Shown here piece after piece: positions 43,531 to 56,706 of a stretch of DNA of 64,000 nt. The number at the start of each line of letters is the position of its first letter. Position 1 is the stretch's first letter. Position numbers and translations under genes: made by a program. Source of the DNA: Auanema rhodensis (lineage: Eukaryota > Nematoda > Chromadorea > Rhabditida > Rhabditidae); NCBI GenBank assembly GCA_964057225.1, contig CAXKVF010000076.1, positions 620,001 through 684,000 on the forward strand, in the 5' to 3' direction. The notes beneath the pieces are model-generated. The model did no database searches and had not been told where the DNA came from. It was given only the letters and a program-made list of their open reading frames with translations.

Positions 43531-46500
43531 CATGCACCAATATCAATAAAAATTTGTTTTTAGACTAATATGGACATGGGGAATCTAATTTTGAAAACCG
43601 CATCTCTTTATCTTTCACGTGAAGCGAGTTACATACCAAGTGCACATCACGTGTACATTTAATTAGCATAAATTAAAGTTCACGTAAATTTCAAAGTCAT
43701 GGTTACCATGCACCAATATCAATAAAAATTTGTTTTTAGACTAATATGGACATGGGGAATCTAATTTTGAAAACCGCATCTCTTTATCTTCCACGTGAAG
43801 CGAGTTACATACCAAGTGCACATCACGTGTACATTTAATTAGCATAAATTAAAGTTCACGTAAATTTCAAAGTCATGGTTACCATGAACCAATATCAATA
43901 AAAATTTGTTTTTAGACTAATATGGACATGGGGAATCTAATTTTGAAAACCGCATCTCTTTATCTTCCACGTGAAGCGAGTTACATACCAAGTGCACATC
44001 ACGTGTACATTTAATTAGCATAAATTAAAGTTCACGTAAATTTCAAAGTCATGGTTACCATGAACCAATATCAATAAAAATTTGTTTTTAGACTAATATG
44101 GACATGGGGAATCAAATTTTGAAAACCGCATCTCTTTATCTTTCACGTGAAGCGAGTTACATACCAAGTGCACATCACGTGTACATTTAATTAGCATAAA
44201 TTAAAGTTCACGTAAATTTCAAAGTCATGGTTACCATGAACCAATATCAATAAAAATTTGTTTTTAGACTAATATGGACATGGGGAATCTAATTTTGAAA
44301 ACCGCATCACTTTATCTTTCACGTGAAGCGAGTTACATACCAAGTGCACATCACGTGTACATTTAATTAGCATAAATTAAAGTTCACGTAAATTTCAAAG
44401 TCATGGTTACCATGCACCAATATCAATAAAAATTTGTTTTTAGACTAATATGGACATGGGGAATCTAATTTTGAAAACCGCATCTCTTTATCTTTCACGT
44501 GAAGCGAGTTACATACCAAGTGCACATCAAGTGTACATTTAATTAGCATAAATTAAAGTTCACGTAAATTTCAAAGTCATGGTTACCATGAACCAATATC
44601 AATAAAAATTTGTTTTTAGACTAATATGGACATGGGGAATCTAATTTTGAAAACCGCATCTCTTTATCTTCCACGTGAAGCGAGTTACATACCAAGTGCA
44701 CATCACGTGTACATTTAATTAGCATAAATTAAAGTTCACGTAAATTTCAAAGTCATGGTTACCATGAACCAATATCAATAAAAATTTGTTTTTAGACTAA
44801 TATGGACATGGGGAATCAAATTTTGAAAACCGCATCTCTTTATCTTTCACGTGAAGCGAGTTACATACCAAGTGCACATCACGTGTACATTTAATTAGCA
44901 TAAATTAAAGTTCACGTTAATTTCAAAGTCATGGTTACCATGAACCAATATCAATAAAAATCTGTTTTTAGACTAATATGGACATGGGGAATCTAATTTT
45001 GAAAACCGCATCACTTTATCTTTCACGTGAAGCGAGTTACATACCAAGTGCACATCACGTGTACATTTAATTAGCATAAATTAAAGTTCACGTAAATTTC
45101 AAAGTCATGGTTACCATGCACCAATATCAATAAAAATTTGTTTTTAGACTAATATGGACATGGGGAATCTAATTTTGAAAACCGCATCTCTTTATCTTTC
45201 ACGTGAAGCGAGTTACATACCAAGTGCACATCACGTGTACATTTAATTAGCATAAATTAAAGTTCACGTAAATTTCAAAGTCATGGTTACCATGCACCAA
45301 TATCAATAAAAATTTGTTTTTAGACTAATATGGACATGGGGAATCTAATTTTGAAAACCGCATCTCTTTATCTTCCACGTGAAGCGAGTTACATACCAAG
45401 TGCACATCACGTGTACATTTAATTAGCATAAATTAAAGTTCACGTAAATTTCAAAGTCATGGTTACCATGAACCAATATCAATAAAAATTTGTTTTTAGA
45501 CTAATATGGACATGGGGAATCTAATTTTGAAAACCGCATCTCTTTATCTTCCACGTGAAGCGAGTTACATACCAAGTGCACATCACGTGTACATTTAATT
45601 AGCATAAATTAAAGTTCACGTAAATTTCAAAGTCATGGTTACCATGAACCAATATCAATAAAAATTTGTTTTTAGACTAATATGGACATGGGGAATCAAA
45701 TTTTGAAAACCGCATCTCTTTATCTTTCACGTGAAGCGAGTTACATACCAAGTGCACATCACGTGTACATTTAATTAGCATAAATTAAAGTTCACGTAAA
45801 TTTCAAAGTCATGGTTACCATGAACCAATATCAATAAAAATTTGTTTTTAGACTAATATGGACATGGGGAATCTAATTTTGAAAACCGCATCACTTTATC
45901 TTTCACGTGAAGCGAGTTACATACCAAGTGCACATCACGTGTACATTTAATTAGCATAAATTAAAGTTCACGTAAATTTCAAAGTCATGGTTACCATGCA
46001 CCAATATCAATAAAAATTTGTTTTTAGACTAATATGGACATGGGGAATCTAATTTTGAAAACCGCATCTCTTTATCTTTCACGTGAAGCGAGTTACATAC
46101 CAAGTGCACATCACGTGTACATTTAATTAGCATAAATTAAAGTTCACGTAAATTTCAAAGTCATGGTTACCATGCACCAATATCAATAAAAATTCGTTTT
46201 TAGACTAATATGGACATGGGGAATCTAATTTTGAAAACCGCATCTCTTTATCTTCCACGTGAAGCGAGTTACATACCAAGTGCACATCACGTGTACATTT
46301 AATTAGCATAAATTAAAGTTCACGTAAATTTCAAAGTCATGGTTACCATGAACCAATATCAATAAAAATTTGTTTTTAGACTAATATGTACATGGGGAAT
46401 CTAATTTTGAAAACCGCATCTCTTTATCTTTCACGTGAAGCGAGTTACATACCAAATGCACATCACGTGTACATTTAATTAGCATAAATTAAAGTTCACG

Positions 46501-49500
46501 TAAATTTCAAAGTCATGGTTACCATGCACCAATATCAATAAAAATTTGTTTTTAGACTAATATGGACATGGGGAACCTAATTTTGAAAACCGCATCTCTT
46601 TATCTTTCACGTGAAGCGAGTTACATACCAAGTGCACATCACGTGTACATTTAATTAGCATAAATTAAAGTTCACGTAAATTTCAAAGTCATGGTTACCA
46701 TGCACCAATATCAATAAAAATTTGTTTTTAGACTAATATGGACATGGGGAATCTAATTTTGAAAACCGCATCTCTTTATCTTTCACGTGAAGCGAGTTAC
46801 ATACCAAGTGCACATCACGTGTACATTTAATTAGCATAAATTAAAGTTCACGTAAATTTCAAAGTCATGGTTACCATGCACCAATATCAATAAAAATTTG
46901 TTTTTAGACTAATATGGACATGGGGAATCTAATTTTGAAAACCGCATCTCTTTATCTTTCACGTGAAGCGAGTTACATACCAAGTGCACATCACGTGCAC
47001 ATTTAATTAGCATAAATTAAAGTTCACGTAAATTTCAAAGTCATGGTTACCATGCACCAATATCAATAAAAATTTGTTTTTAGACTAATATGGACATGGG
47101 GAATCTAATGTTGAAAACCGCATCTCTTTATCTTTCACGTGAAGCGAGTTACATACCAAGTGCACATCACGTGTACATTTAATTAGCATAAATTAAAGTT
47201 CACGTAAATTTCAAAGTCATGGTTACCATGAACCAATATCAATAAAAATTTGTTTTTAGACTAATATGTACATGGGGAATCTAATTTTGAAAACCGCATC
47301 TCTTTATCTTTCACGTGAAGCGAGTTACATACCAAGTGCACATCACGTGCACATTTAATTAGCATAAATTAAAGTTCACGTAAATTTCAAAGTCATGGTT
47401 ACCATGCACCAATATCAATAAAAATTTGTTTTTAGACTAATATGTACATGGGGAATCTAATTTTGAAAACCGCATCTCTTTATCTTTCACGTGAAGCGAG
47501 TTACATACCAAGTGCACATCACGTGCACATTTAATTAGCATAAATTAAAGTTCACGTAAATTTCAAAGTCATGGTTACCATGCACCAATATCAATAAAAA
47601 TTTGTTTTTAGACTAATATGGACATGGGGAATCTAATGTTGAAAACCGCATCTTTTTATCTTTCACGTGAAGCGAGTTACATACCAAGTGCACATCACGT
47701 GTACATTTAATTAGCATAAATTAAAGTTCACGTAAATTTCAAAGTCATGGTTACCATGAACCAATATCAATAAAAATTTGTTTTTAGACTAATATGGACA
47801 TGGGGAATCTAATGTTGAAAACCGCATCTCTTTATCTTTCACGTGAAGCGAGTTGCATACCAAGTGCACATCACGTGTACATTTAATTAGCATAAATTAA
47901 AGTTCACGTAAATTTCAAAGTCATGGTTACCATGAACCAATATCAATAAAAATTTGTTTTTAGACTAATATGCACATGGGGAATCTAATTTTGAAAACCG
48001 CATCACTTTATCTTTCACGTGAAGCGAGTTACATACCAAGTGCACATCACGTGTACATTTAATTAGCATAAATTAAAGTTCACGTAAATTTCAAAGTCAT
48101 GGTTACCATGCACCAATATCAATAAAAATTTGTTTTTAGACTAATATGGACATGGGGAATCTAATTTTGAAAACCACATCTCTTTATCTTCCACGTGAAG
48201 CGAGTTACATACCAAGTGCTCATCACGTGTACATTTAATTAGCATAAATTAAAGTTCACGTAAATTTCAAAGTCATGGTTACCATGAACCAATATCAATA
48301 AAAATTTGTTTTTAGACTAATATGGACATGGGGAATCAAATTTTGAAAACCGCATCTCTTTATCTTTCACGTGAAGCGAGTTACATACCAAGTGCACATC
48401 ACGTGTACATTTAATTAGCATAAATTAAAGTTCACGTAAATTTCAAAGTCATGGTTACCATGAACCAATATCAATAAAAATTTGTTTTTAGACTAATATG
48501 GACATGGGGAATCTAATTTTGAAAACCGCATCACTTTATCTTTCACGTGAAGCGAGTTACATACCAAGTGCACATCACGTGTACATTTAATTAGCATAAA
48601 TTAAAGTTCACGTAAATTTCAAAGTCATGGTTACCATGAACCAATATCAATGAAAATTTGTTTTTAGACTAATATGGACATGGGGAATCTAATTTTGAAA
48701 ACCGCATCTCTTTATCTTTCACGTGAAGCGAGTTGCATACCAAGTGCACATCACGTGTACATTTAATTAGCATAAATTAAAGTTCACGTAAATTTCAAAG
48801 TCATGGTTACCATGAACCAATGTCAATGAAAATTTGTTTTTAGACTAATATGGACATGGGGAATCTAATTTTGAAAACCGCATCTCTTTATCTTTCACGT
48901 GAAGCGAGTTACATACCAAGTGCACATCACGTCTACATTTAATTAGCATAAATTAAAGTTCACGTAAATTTCAAAGTCATGGTTACCATGCACCAATATC
49001 AATAAAAATTTGTTTTTAGACTAATATGGACATGGGGAATCTAATTTTGAAAACCGCATCTCTTTATCTTCCACGTGAAGCGAGTTACATACCAAGTGCA
49101 CATCACGTGTACATTTAATTAGCATAAATTAAAGTTCACGTAAATTTCAAAGTCATGGTTACCATGAACCAATATCAATAAAAATTTGTTTTTAGACTAA
49201 TATGGACATGGGGAATCAAATTTTGAAAACCGCATCTCTTTATCTTTCACGTGAAGCGAGTTACATACCAAGTGCACATCACGTGTACATTTAATTAGCA
49301 TAAATTAAAGTTCACGTAAATTTCAAAGTCATGGTTACCATGAACCAATATCAATAAAAATTTGTTTTTAGACTAATATGGCCATGGGGAATCTAATTTT
49401 GAAAACCGCATCACTTTATCTTTCACGTGAAGCGAGTTACATACCAAGTGCACATCACGTGTACATTTAATTAGCATAAATTAAAGTTCACGTAAATTTC

Positions 49501-50160
49501 AAAGTCATGGTTACCATGCACCAATATCAATAAAAATTTGTTTTTAGACTAATATGGACATGGGGAATCTAATTTTGAAAACCGCATCTCTTCATATTTC
49601 ACGTGAAGCGAGTTACATACCAAGTGCACATCACGTGTACATTTAATTAGCATAAATTAAAGTTCACGTAAATTTCAAAGTCATGGTTACCATGCACCAA
49701 TATCAATAAAAATTTGTTTTTAGACTAATATGGACATGGGGAATCTAATGTTGAAAACCGCATCTCTTTATCTTTCACGTGAAGCGAGTTACATACCATG
49801 GTTACCATGAAGCAATATCAATAAAAATTTGTTTTTAGACTAATATGGACATGGGGAATCTAATTTTGAAAACCGCATCTCTTTATCTTTCACGTGAAGC
49901 GAGTTACATACCAAGTGCACATCATGTGTACATTTAATTAGCATAAATTAAAGTTCACGTAAATTTCAAAGTCATGGTTACCATGAAGCAATATCAATAA
50001 AAATTTGTTTTTAGACTAATATGGACATGGGGAATCTAATTTTGAAAACCGGATCTCTTTATCTTTCACGTGAAGCGAGTTACATACCAAGTGCACATCA
50101 CGTGTACATTTAATTAGCATAAATTAAAGTTCACGTAAATTTCAAAGTCATGGTTACCAT
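43531..50160 (+). repeat. Higher-order block, copy 2 of the ~6.5-kb tandem duplication
   Basis: This is the second copy, abutting the first within about one monomer. The offset changes from 6,451 to 6,627 bp because this copy has one extra 176-bp unit near 47.3-47.6 kb, where a unit with TATGTACATG and CACGTGCAC occurs twice in a row. By eye I found only four single-base differences between copies: 39,857 in copy 1, and 44,918, 48,822 and 49,382 in copy 2. Matching ends near 50,161, where copy 1 reads ATGCACC and this one ATGAACC. Confidence 0.88.
49733..49847 (+). repeat. Truncated 115-bp monomer, copy 2
   Basis: This has the same 61-bp deletion junction as the unit at 43,106, exactly 6,627 bp later (37 x 176 + 115). 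It is part of copy 2 of the ~6.5-kb tandem duplication and is followed by the same marker units. Confidence 0.95.
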
Positions 50161-51079
50161 GAACCAATATCAATAAAAATTTGTTTTTAGACTAATATGG
50201 ACATGGGGAATCTAATTTTGAAAACCGCATCTCTTTATCTTTCACGTGAAGCGAGTTACATACCAAGTGCACATCACGTGTACATTTAATTAGCATAAAT
50301 TAAAGTTCACGTAAATTTCAAAGTCATGGTTACCATGAACCAATATCAATAAAAATTTGTTTTTAGACTAATATGGACATGGGGAATCTAATTTTGAAAA
50401 CCGCATCTCTTTATCTTTCACGTGAAGCGAGTTACATACCAAGTGCACATCACGTGTACATTTAATTAGCATAAATTAAAGTTCACGTAAATTTCAAAGT
50501 CATGGTTACCATGAAGCAATATCAATAAAAATTTGTTTTTAGACTAATATGGACATGGGGAATCTAATTTTGAAAACCGCATCTCTTTATCTTTCACGTG
50601 AAGCGAGTTACATACCAAGTGCACATCACGTGTACATTTAATTAGCATAAATTAAAGTTCACGTAAATTTCAAAGTCATGGTTACCATGAACCAATATCA
50701 ATAAAAATTTGTTTTTAGACTAATATGGACATGGGGAATCTAATTTTGAAAACCGCATCTCTTTATCTTTCACGTGAAGCGAGTTACATACCAAGTGCAC
50801 ATCACGTGTACATTTAATTAGCATAAATTAAAGTTCACGTAAATTTCAAAGTCATGGTTACCATGAACCAATATCAATAAAAATTTGTTTTTAGACTAAT
50901 ATGGACATGGGGAATCTAATTTTGAAAACCGCATCTCTTTATCTTTCACGTGAAGCGAGTTACATACCAAGTGCACATCACGTGTACATTTAATTAGCAT
51001 AAATTAAAGTTCACGTAAATTTCAAAGTCATGGTTACCATGAACCAATATCAATAAAAATTTGTTTTTAGACTAATATG

Positions 51080-51322
51080 GACATGGGGAATCTAATTTTG
51101 AAAACCGCATCTCTTTATCTTTCACGTGAAGCGAGTTACATACCAAGTGCACACCACGTGTACATTTAATTAGCATAAATTAAAGTTCACGTAAATTTCA
51201 AAGTCATGGTTACCATGAACCAATATCAATATTTAATTAGCATAAATTAAAGTTCACGTAAATTTCAAAGTCATGGTTACCATGAACCAATATCAATAAA
51301 AATTTGTTTTTAGACTAATATG
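51080..51322 (+). repeat. Compound 243-bp satellite unit with a 67-bp partial monomer, copy 1
   Basis: The anchor spacing is 243 bp, 109 bp short of two monomers. The junction joins CAATATCAAT to ATTTAATTAGC near 51,231, so the end of one unit is followed by the middle of the next. The preceding unit carries the private change CACACCACGTG (51,149-51,160). Both marks recur exactly 7,602 bp downstream. Confidence 0.93.
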
Positions 51323-54300
51323 GACATGGGGAATCAAATTTTGAAAACCGCATCTCTTTATCTTTCACGTGAAGCGAGTTACATACCAAGTGCACATCAC
51401 GTGTACATTTAATTAGCATAAATTAAAGTTCACGTAAATTTCAAAGTCATGGTTACCATGAACCAATATCAATAAAAATTTGTTTTTAGACTAATATGGA
51501 CATGGGGAATCTAATTTTGAAAACCGCATCACTTTATCTTTCACGTGAAGCGAGTTACATACCAAGTGCACATCACGTGTACATTTAATTAGCATAAATT
51601 AAAGTTCACGTAAATTTCAAAGTCATGGTTACCATGCACCAATATCAATAAAAATTTGTTTTTAGACTAATATGGACATGGGGAATCTAATTTTGAAAAC
51701 CGCATCTCTTTATCTTTCACGTGAAGCGAGTTACATACCAAGTGCACATCACGTGTACATTTAATTAGCATAAATAAAAGTTCACGTAAATTTCAAAGTC
51801 ATGGTTACCATGCACCAATATCAATAAAAATTTGTTTTTAGACTAATATGGACATGGGGAATCTAATTTTGAAAACCGCATCTCTTTATCTTCCACGTGA
51901 AGCGAGTTACATACCAAGTGCACATCACGTGTACATTTAATTAGCATAAATTAAAGTTCACGTAAATTTCAAAGTCATGGTTACCATGAACCAATATCAA
52001 TAAAAATTTGTTTTTAGACTAATATGTACATGGGGAATCTAATTTTGAAAACCGCATCTCTTTATCTTTCACGTGAAGCGAGTTACATACCAAATGCACA
52101 TCACGTGTACATTTAATTAGCATAAATTAAAGTTCACGTAAATTTCAAAGTCATGGTTACCATGCACCAATATCAATAAAAATTTGTTTTTAGACTAATA
52201 TGGACATGGGGAACCTAATTTTGAAAACCGCATCTCTTTATCTTTTACGTGAAGCGAGTTACATACCAAGTGCACATCACGTGTACATTTAATTAGCATA
52301 AATTAAAGTTCACGTAAATTTCAAAGTCATGGTTACCATGCACCAATATCAATAAAAATTTGTTTTTAGACTAATATGGACATGGGGAATCTAATTTTGA
52401 AAACCGCATCTCTTTATCTTTCACGTGAAGCGAGTTACATACCAAGTGCACATCACGTGCACATTTAATTAGCATAAATTAAAGTTCACGTAAATTTCAA
52501 AGTCATGGTTACCATGCACCAATATCAATAAAAATTTGTTTTTAGACTAATATGGACATGGGGAATCTAATGTTGAAAACCGCATCTCTTTATCTTTCAC
52601 GTGAAGCGAGTTACATACCAAGTGCACATCACGTGTACATTTAATTAGCATAAATTAAAGTTCACGTAAATTTCAAAGTCATGGTTACCATGAACCAATA
52701 TCAATAAAAATTTGTTTTTAGACTAATATGTACATGGGGAATCTAATTTTGAAAACCGCATCTCTTTATCTTTAACGTGAAGCGAGTTACATACCAAGTG
52801 CACATCACGTGCACATTTAATTAGCATAAATTAAAGTTCACGTAAATTTCAAAGTCATGGTTACCATGCACCAATATCAATAAAAATTTGTTTTTAGACT
52901 AATATGGACATGGGGAATCTAATGTTGAAAACCGCATCTTTTTATCTTTCACGTGAAGCGAGTTACATACCAAGTGCACATCACGTGTACATTTAATTAG
53001 CATAAATTAAAGTTCACGTAAATTTCAAAGTCATGGTTACCATGAACCAATATCAATAAAAATTTGTTTTTAGACTAATATGCACATGGGGAATCTAATT
53101 TTGAAAACCGCATCACTTTATCTTTCACGTGAAGCGAGTTACATACCAAGTGCACATCACGTGTACATTTAATTAGCATAAATTAAAGTTCACGTAAATT
53201 TCAAAGTCATGGTTACCATGCACCAATATCAATAAAAATTTGTTTTTAGACTAATATGGACATGGGGAATCTAATTTTGAAAACCGCATCTCTTTATCTT
53301 TCACGTGAAGCGAGTTACATACCAAGTGCACATCACGTGTACATTTAATTAGCATAAATTAAAGTTCACGTAAATTTCAAAGTCATGGTTACCATGAACC
53401 AATATCAATAAAAATTTGTTTTTAGACTAATATGGACATGGGGAATCAAATTTTGAAAACCGCATCGCTTTATCTTTCACGTGAAGCGAGTTACATACCA
53501 AGTGCACATCACGTGTACATTTAATTAGCATAAATTAAAGTTCACGTAAATTTCAAAGTCATGGTTACCATGAACCAATATCAATAAAAATTTGTTTTTA
53601 GACTAATATGGACATGGGGAATCTAATTTTGAAAACCGCATCACTTTATCTTTCACGTGAAGCGAGTTACATACCAAGTGCACATCACGTGTACATTTAA
53701 TTAGCATAAATTAAAGTTCACGTAAATTTCAAAGTCATGGTTACCATGCACCAATATCAATAAAAATTTGTTTTTAGACTAATATGGACATGGGGAATCT
53801 AATTTTGAAAACCGCATCTCTTCATATTTCACGTGAAGCGAGTTACATACCAAGTGCACATCACGTGTACATTTAATTAGCATAAATTAAAGTTCACGTA
53901 AATTTCAAAGTCATGGTTACCATGCACCAATATCAATAAAAATTTGTTTTTAGACTAATATGGACATGGGGAATCTAATGTTGAAAACCGCATCTTTTTA
54001 TCTTTCACGTGAAGCGAGTTACATACCAAGTGCACATCACGTGTACATTTAATTAGCATAAATTAAAGTTCACGTAAATTTCAAAGTCATGGTTACCATG
54101 AACCAATATCAATAAAAATTTGTTTTTAGACTAATATGGACATGGGGAATCTAATGTTGAAAACCGCATCTCTTTATCTTTCACGTGAAGCGAGTTGCAT
54201 ACCAAGTGCACATCACGTGTACATTTAATTAGCATAAATTAAAGTTCACGTAAATTTCAAAGTCATGGTTACCATGAACCAATATCAATGAAAATTTGTT

Positions 54301-55370
54301 TTTAGACTAATATGGACATGGGGAATCTAATTTTGAAAACCGCATCTCTTTATCTTTCACGTGAAGCGAGTTACATACCAAGTGCACATCACGTGTACAT
54401 TTAATTAGCATAAATTAAAGTTCACGTAAATTTCAAAGTCATGGTTACCATGCACCAATATCAATAAAAATTTGTTTTTAGACTAATATGGACATGGGGA
54501 ATCTAATTTTGAAAACCGCATCTCTTTATCTTCCACGTGAAGCGAGTTACATACCAAGTGCACATCACGTGTACATTTAATTAGCATAAATTAAAGTTCA
54601 CGTAAATTTCAAAGTCATGGTTACCATGAACCAATATCAATAAAAATTTGTTTTTAGACTAATATGGACATGGGGAATCAAATTTTGAAAACCGCATCTC
54701 TTTATCTTTCACGTGAAGCGAGTTACATACCAAGTGCACATCACGTGTACATTTAATTAGCATAAATTAAAGTTCACGTAAATTTCAAAGTCATGGTTAC
54801 CATGAACCAATATCAATAAAAATTTGTTTTTAGACTAATATGGACATGGGGAATCTAATTTTGAAAACCGCATCACTTTATCTTTCACGTGAAGCGAGTT
54901 ACATACCAAGTGCACATCACGTGTACATTTAATTAGCATAAATTAAAGTTCACGTAAATTTCAAAGTCATGGTTACCATGCACCAATATCAATAAAAATT
55001 TGTTTTTAGACTAATATGGACATGGGGAATCTAATTTTGAAAACCGCATCTCTTCATATTTCACGTGAAGCGAGTTACATACCAAGTGCACATCACGTGT
55101 ACATTTAATTAGCATAAATTAAAGTTCACGTAAATTTCAAAGTCATGGTTACCATGCACCAATATCAATAAAAATTTGTTTTTAGACTAATATGGACATG
55201 GGGAATCTAATGTTGAAAACCGCATCTTTTTATCTTTCACGTGAAGCGAGTTACATACCAAGTGCACATCACGTGTACATTTAATTAGCATAAATTAAAG
55301 TTCACGTAAATTTCAAAGTCATGGTTACCATGAACCAATATCAATAAAAATTTGTTTTTAGACTAATATG

Positions 55371-55485
55371 GACATGGGGAATCTAATGTTGAAAACCGCA
55401 TCTCTTTATCTTTCACGTGAAGCGAGTTACATACCATGGTTACCATGAAGCAATATCAATAAAAATTTGTTTTTAGACTAATATG
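55371..55485 (+). repeat. Truncated 115-bp monomer, copy 3
   Basis: This has the same 61-bp deletion as the other truncated units. It lies about 260 bp upstream of the LINE insertion point and is followed by the GAAGC and CATCATGTG marker unit, but not by the CCGGATC variant that follows in the other six copies. Confidence 0.95.
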
Positions 55486-55658
55486 GACATGGGGAATCTA
55501 ATTTTGAAAACCGCATCTCTTTATCTTTCACGTGAAGCGAGTTACATACCAAGTGCACATCATGTGTACATTTAATTAGCATAAATTAAAGTTCACGTAA
55601 ATTTCAAAGTCATGGTTACCATGAAGCAATATCAATAAAAATTTGTTTTTAGACTAAT

Positions 55659-56213
55659 ATGGACATGGGGAATCTAATTTTGAAAACCGCATCTCTTTAT
55701 CTTTCACGTGAAGCGAGTTACATACCAAGTGCACATCACGTGTTTAACCTTTTTTGCAGCTACGTCCGACCAATTCTTGAATATGCATCCGTGATATGGT
55801 CTCCTCAAGTATCCAAAAAAATATCTCGTATTGAGATGGTTCAGAAAAAATTCCTACGAGCAGTCTTCTCAAGAGCAGGAATTTTTTCAGACTACAAAAG
55901 TCAGCTCACTTTTTTGAATGCTCAAGAACTATCAACCAGAAGACAGGTAACTGATCTAGGTTTTTATTTTTCTCAAATTAAAGACGTATCAACTGACAGT
56001 ATTTTAAGAATTTTTCAAGCTAAACATTTCACACACTCTCTTCGCAGACACCAATGGAATATCGACTATCCTGACCTTCGGAAAGTTGCGACAAGGAATG
56101 GTATCGAGTACAGAGGCATCAAAACTTGGAACGATTTACCTGAAAACCTTGTCAACCTTACTAATGTTCATAATTTCAAGAAACATTTACTCTCTGCTCC
56201 AATAGATTTGTAA
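55659..56213 (+). pseudogene. Chimeric ORF: satellite-encoded start fused to LINE reverse transcriptase C-terminus
   Basis: This is a 184-residue open frame. Residues 1-28 come from the satellite, where ATG at 55,659 lies in ATGGACATGGGG; from residue 29 on it is LINE. Residues 35-48 (YVRPILEYASVIWS) match the conserved segment after the catalytic domain of CR1/Jockey-group reverse transcriptases. It is followed by the basic helix motif around IEMVQKKFLR (residues 58-67) and, near the C-terminus, KTWNDLPENL (residues 155-164) and FKKHLL (residues 173-178), typical of the end of these ORFs. The catalytic motifs (including the YxDD box) and the N-terminal endonuclease are missing, so the product cannot be a working polymerase. 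The in-frame join looks like chance. The retained frame has no internal stop or visible frameshift, which suggests a recent insertion. Expression is unknown. Confidence 0.85.
55738..55743 (+). repeat. Target-site duplication, left copy (ACGTGT)
   Basis: This is the last satellite sequence before the LINE, monomer positions 77-82, inside the second CACGTG motif. The identical 6 bp restart the satellite after the insert. The length is set by phase: the anchors on either side fit only if 6 bp are duplicated. Confidence 0.88.
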
Positions 56214-56706
56214 ACCAAATACTGTAGATAATGTTCTCACCCCTCAAAAATCTTTTTTGTTTTCTATTTTATCAGGCTTTTTTTTTATTTGTAGTTCGTA
56301 CTTTTTCACACTTGTTTATGACCACATGGCAACAGTCCACCATTTATTTTTCTTCGTCCCTTCTCAACTCTTGTTACTTCGTCACTATTCCTATAGACAT
56401 TAGTCATACGGATCGGGCGCTAGTTACCTCCAAATTGCTAGAACGGGCTTGCCTCAGATCACGAGTACCACCGTACCTAACAACCACACTAGTGAGGTCA
56501 GCCATCGTGCTGAACAAACCCCATGCATACAACAAGAATTTTATTTGGCGGACTGTTCACTATTGATCTTAAATAAGCGAGCTCTTATCGAACTGGCAAT
56601 ATTAAAAATCCTTTTTCATGTTCTTATTGAATGGTTCTTAATTTTTTTCACTCAATTACTTAACAGCTATTTGTCTTAACCTGTGATATTGAACAATAAA
56701 CATTAA
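56214..56706 (+). other. 3' UTR of the LINE fragment
   Basis: This is 493 bp of non-satellite sequence between the ORF stop and the end of the element. It begins A/T-rich with long T runs (56,245-56,290). Bases 56,401-56,460 have about 52% G+C by hand count, well above the rest, and then it is A/T-rich again to the end. Open frames at 56,231-56,566 and 56,449-56,679 overlap one another, resemble no family I know and are treated as chance. LINE 3' UTRs often hold the structure their reverse transcriptase recognises; I did not identify a specific hairpin. Confidence 0.75.
56695..56700 (+). promoter_or_regulatory. AATAAA polyadenylation signal at the LINE 3' end
   Basis: AATAAA lies 6 bp before the last base of the insert, which ends CATTAA. 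Its closeness to the end suits an RNA 3' end close to the inserted end. AATAAA also occurs by base composition in nearly every satellite monomer (positions 149-154), so the motif alone is weak evidence. Confidence 0.55.

Larger units (their letters stand above)
1..55743 (+). repeat. 176-bp satellite DNA array, left part
   Basis: This is a head-to-tail tandem array of a 176-bp monomer, read from the recurring GACATGGGG anchor (first at 164, then 340, 516 and so on). Anchors from 164 to 26,212 are spaced exactly 176 bp (148 intervals), and from 26,386 to 43,106 again exactly 176 bp (95 intervals). All units lie on the same strand and no inversion is seen. Units differ by a few recurrent single-base variants. 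The consensus has 30 C and 26 G in 176 bases (about 32% G+C) and 5 CpG. A monomer near 170-180 bp is common for centromeric satellites of animals and plants; assigning this array to a centromere is inference. No host gene, tRNA or rRNA is present. The array starts before base 1. Confidence 0.98.
55744..56706 (+). mobile_element. 5'-truncated non-LTR (LINE) retrotransposon, CR1/Jockey group
   Basis: This 963-bp insert interrupts the satellite. It holds the C-terminal part of a LINE reverse transcriptase ORF (stop at 56,211-56,213), a 493-bp 3' UTR and AATAAA at 56,695-56,700, and ends in CATTAA without a poly(A) run. A 6-bp duplication of satellite sequence (ACGTGT) flanks it, and anchor spacing is exactly one monomer plus insert plus duplication. 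Such features are expected of target-primed reverse transcription that stopped early. The lack of a poly(A) tail fits CR1/L2-like families better than Jockey proper, but the clade is not settled from 155 residues. The fragment lacks the endonuclease and the catalytic reverse transcriptase core, so it cannot move on its own. Confidence 0.9.

Noticed and set aside
56231-56566. A 111-codon frame after the LINE stop codon
   Set aside because: It lies in the 3' UTR, starts in T-rich sequence giving a run of F/L residues, and has no recognisable domain. Most likely chance.
56449-56679. A 76-codon frame in the LINE 3' UTR
   Set aside because: It overlaps the previous frame, has no family likeness and runs into A/T-rich terminal sequence.
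55744-56706. A working retrotransposon or a domesticated host gene
   Set aside because: Only about the last 155 codons are present, with no endonuclease and no catalytic reverse transcriptase motifs. The target-site duplication and early truncation explain it as a dead insertion.
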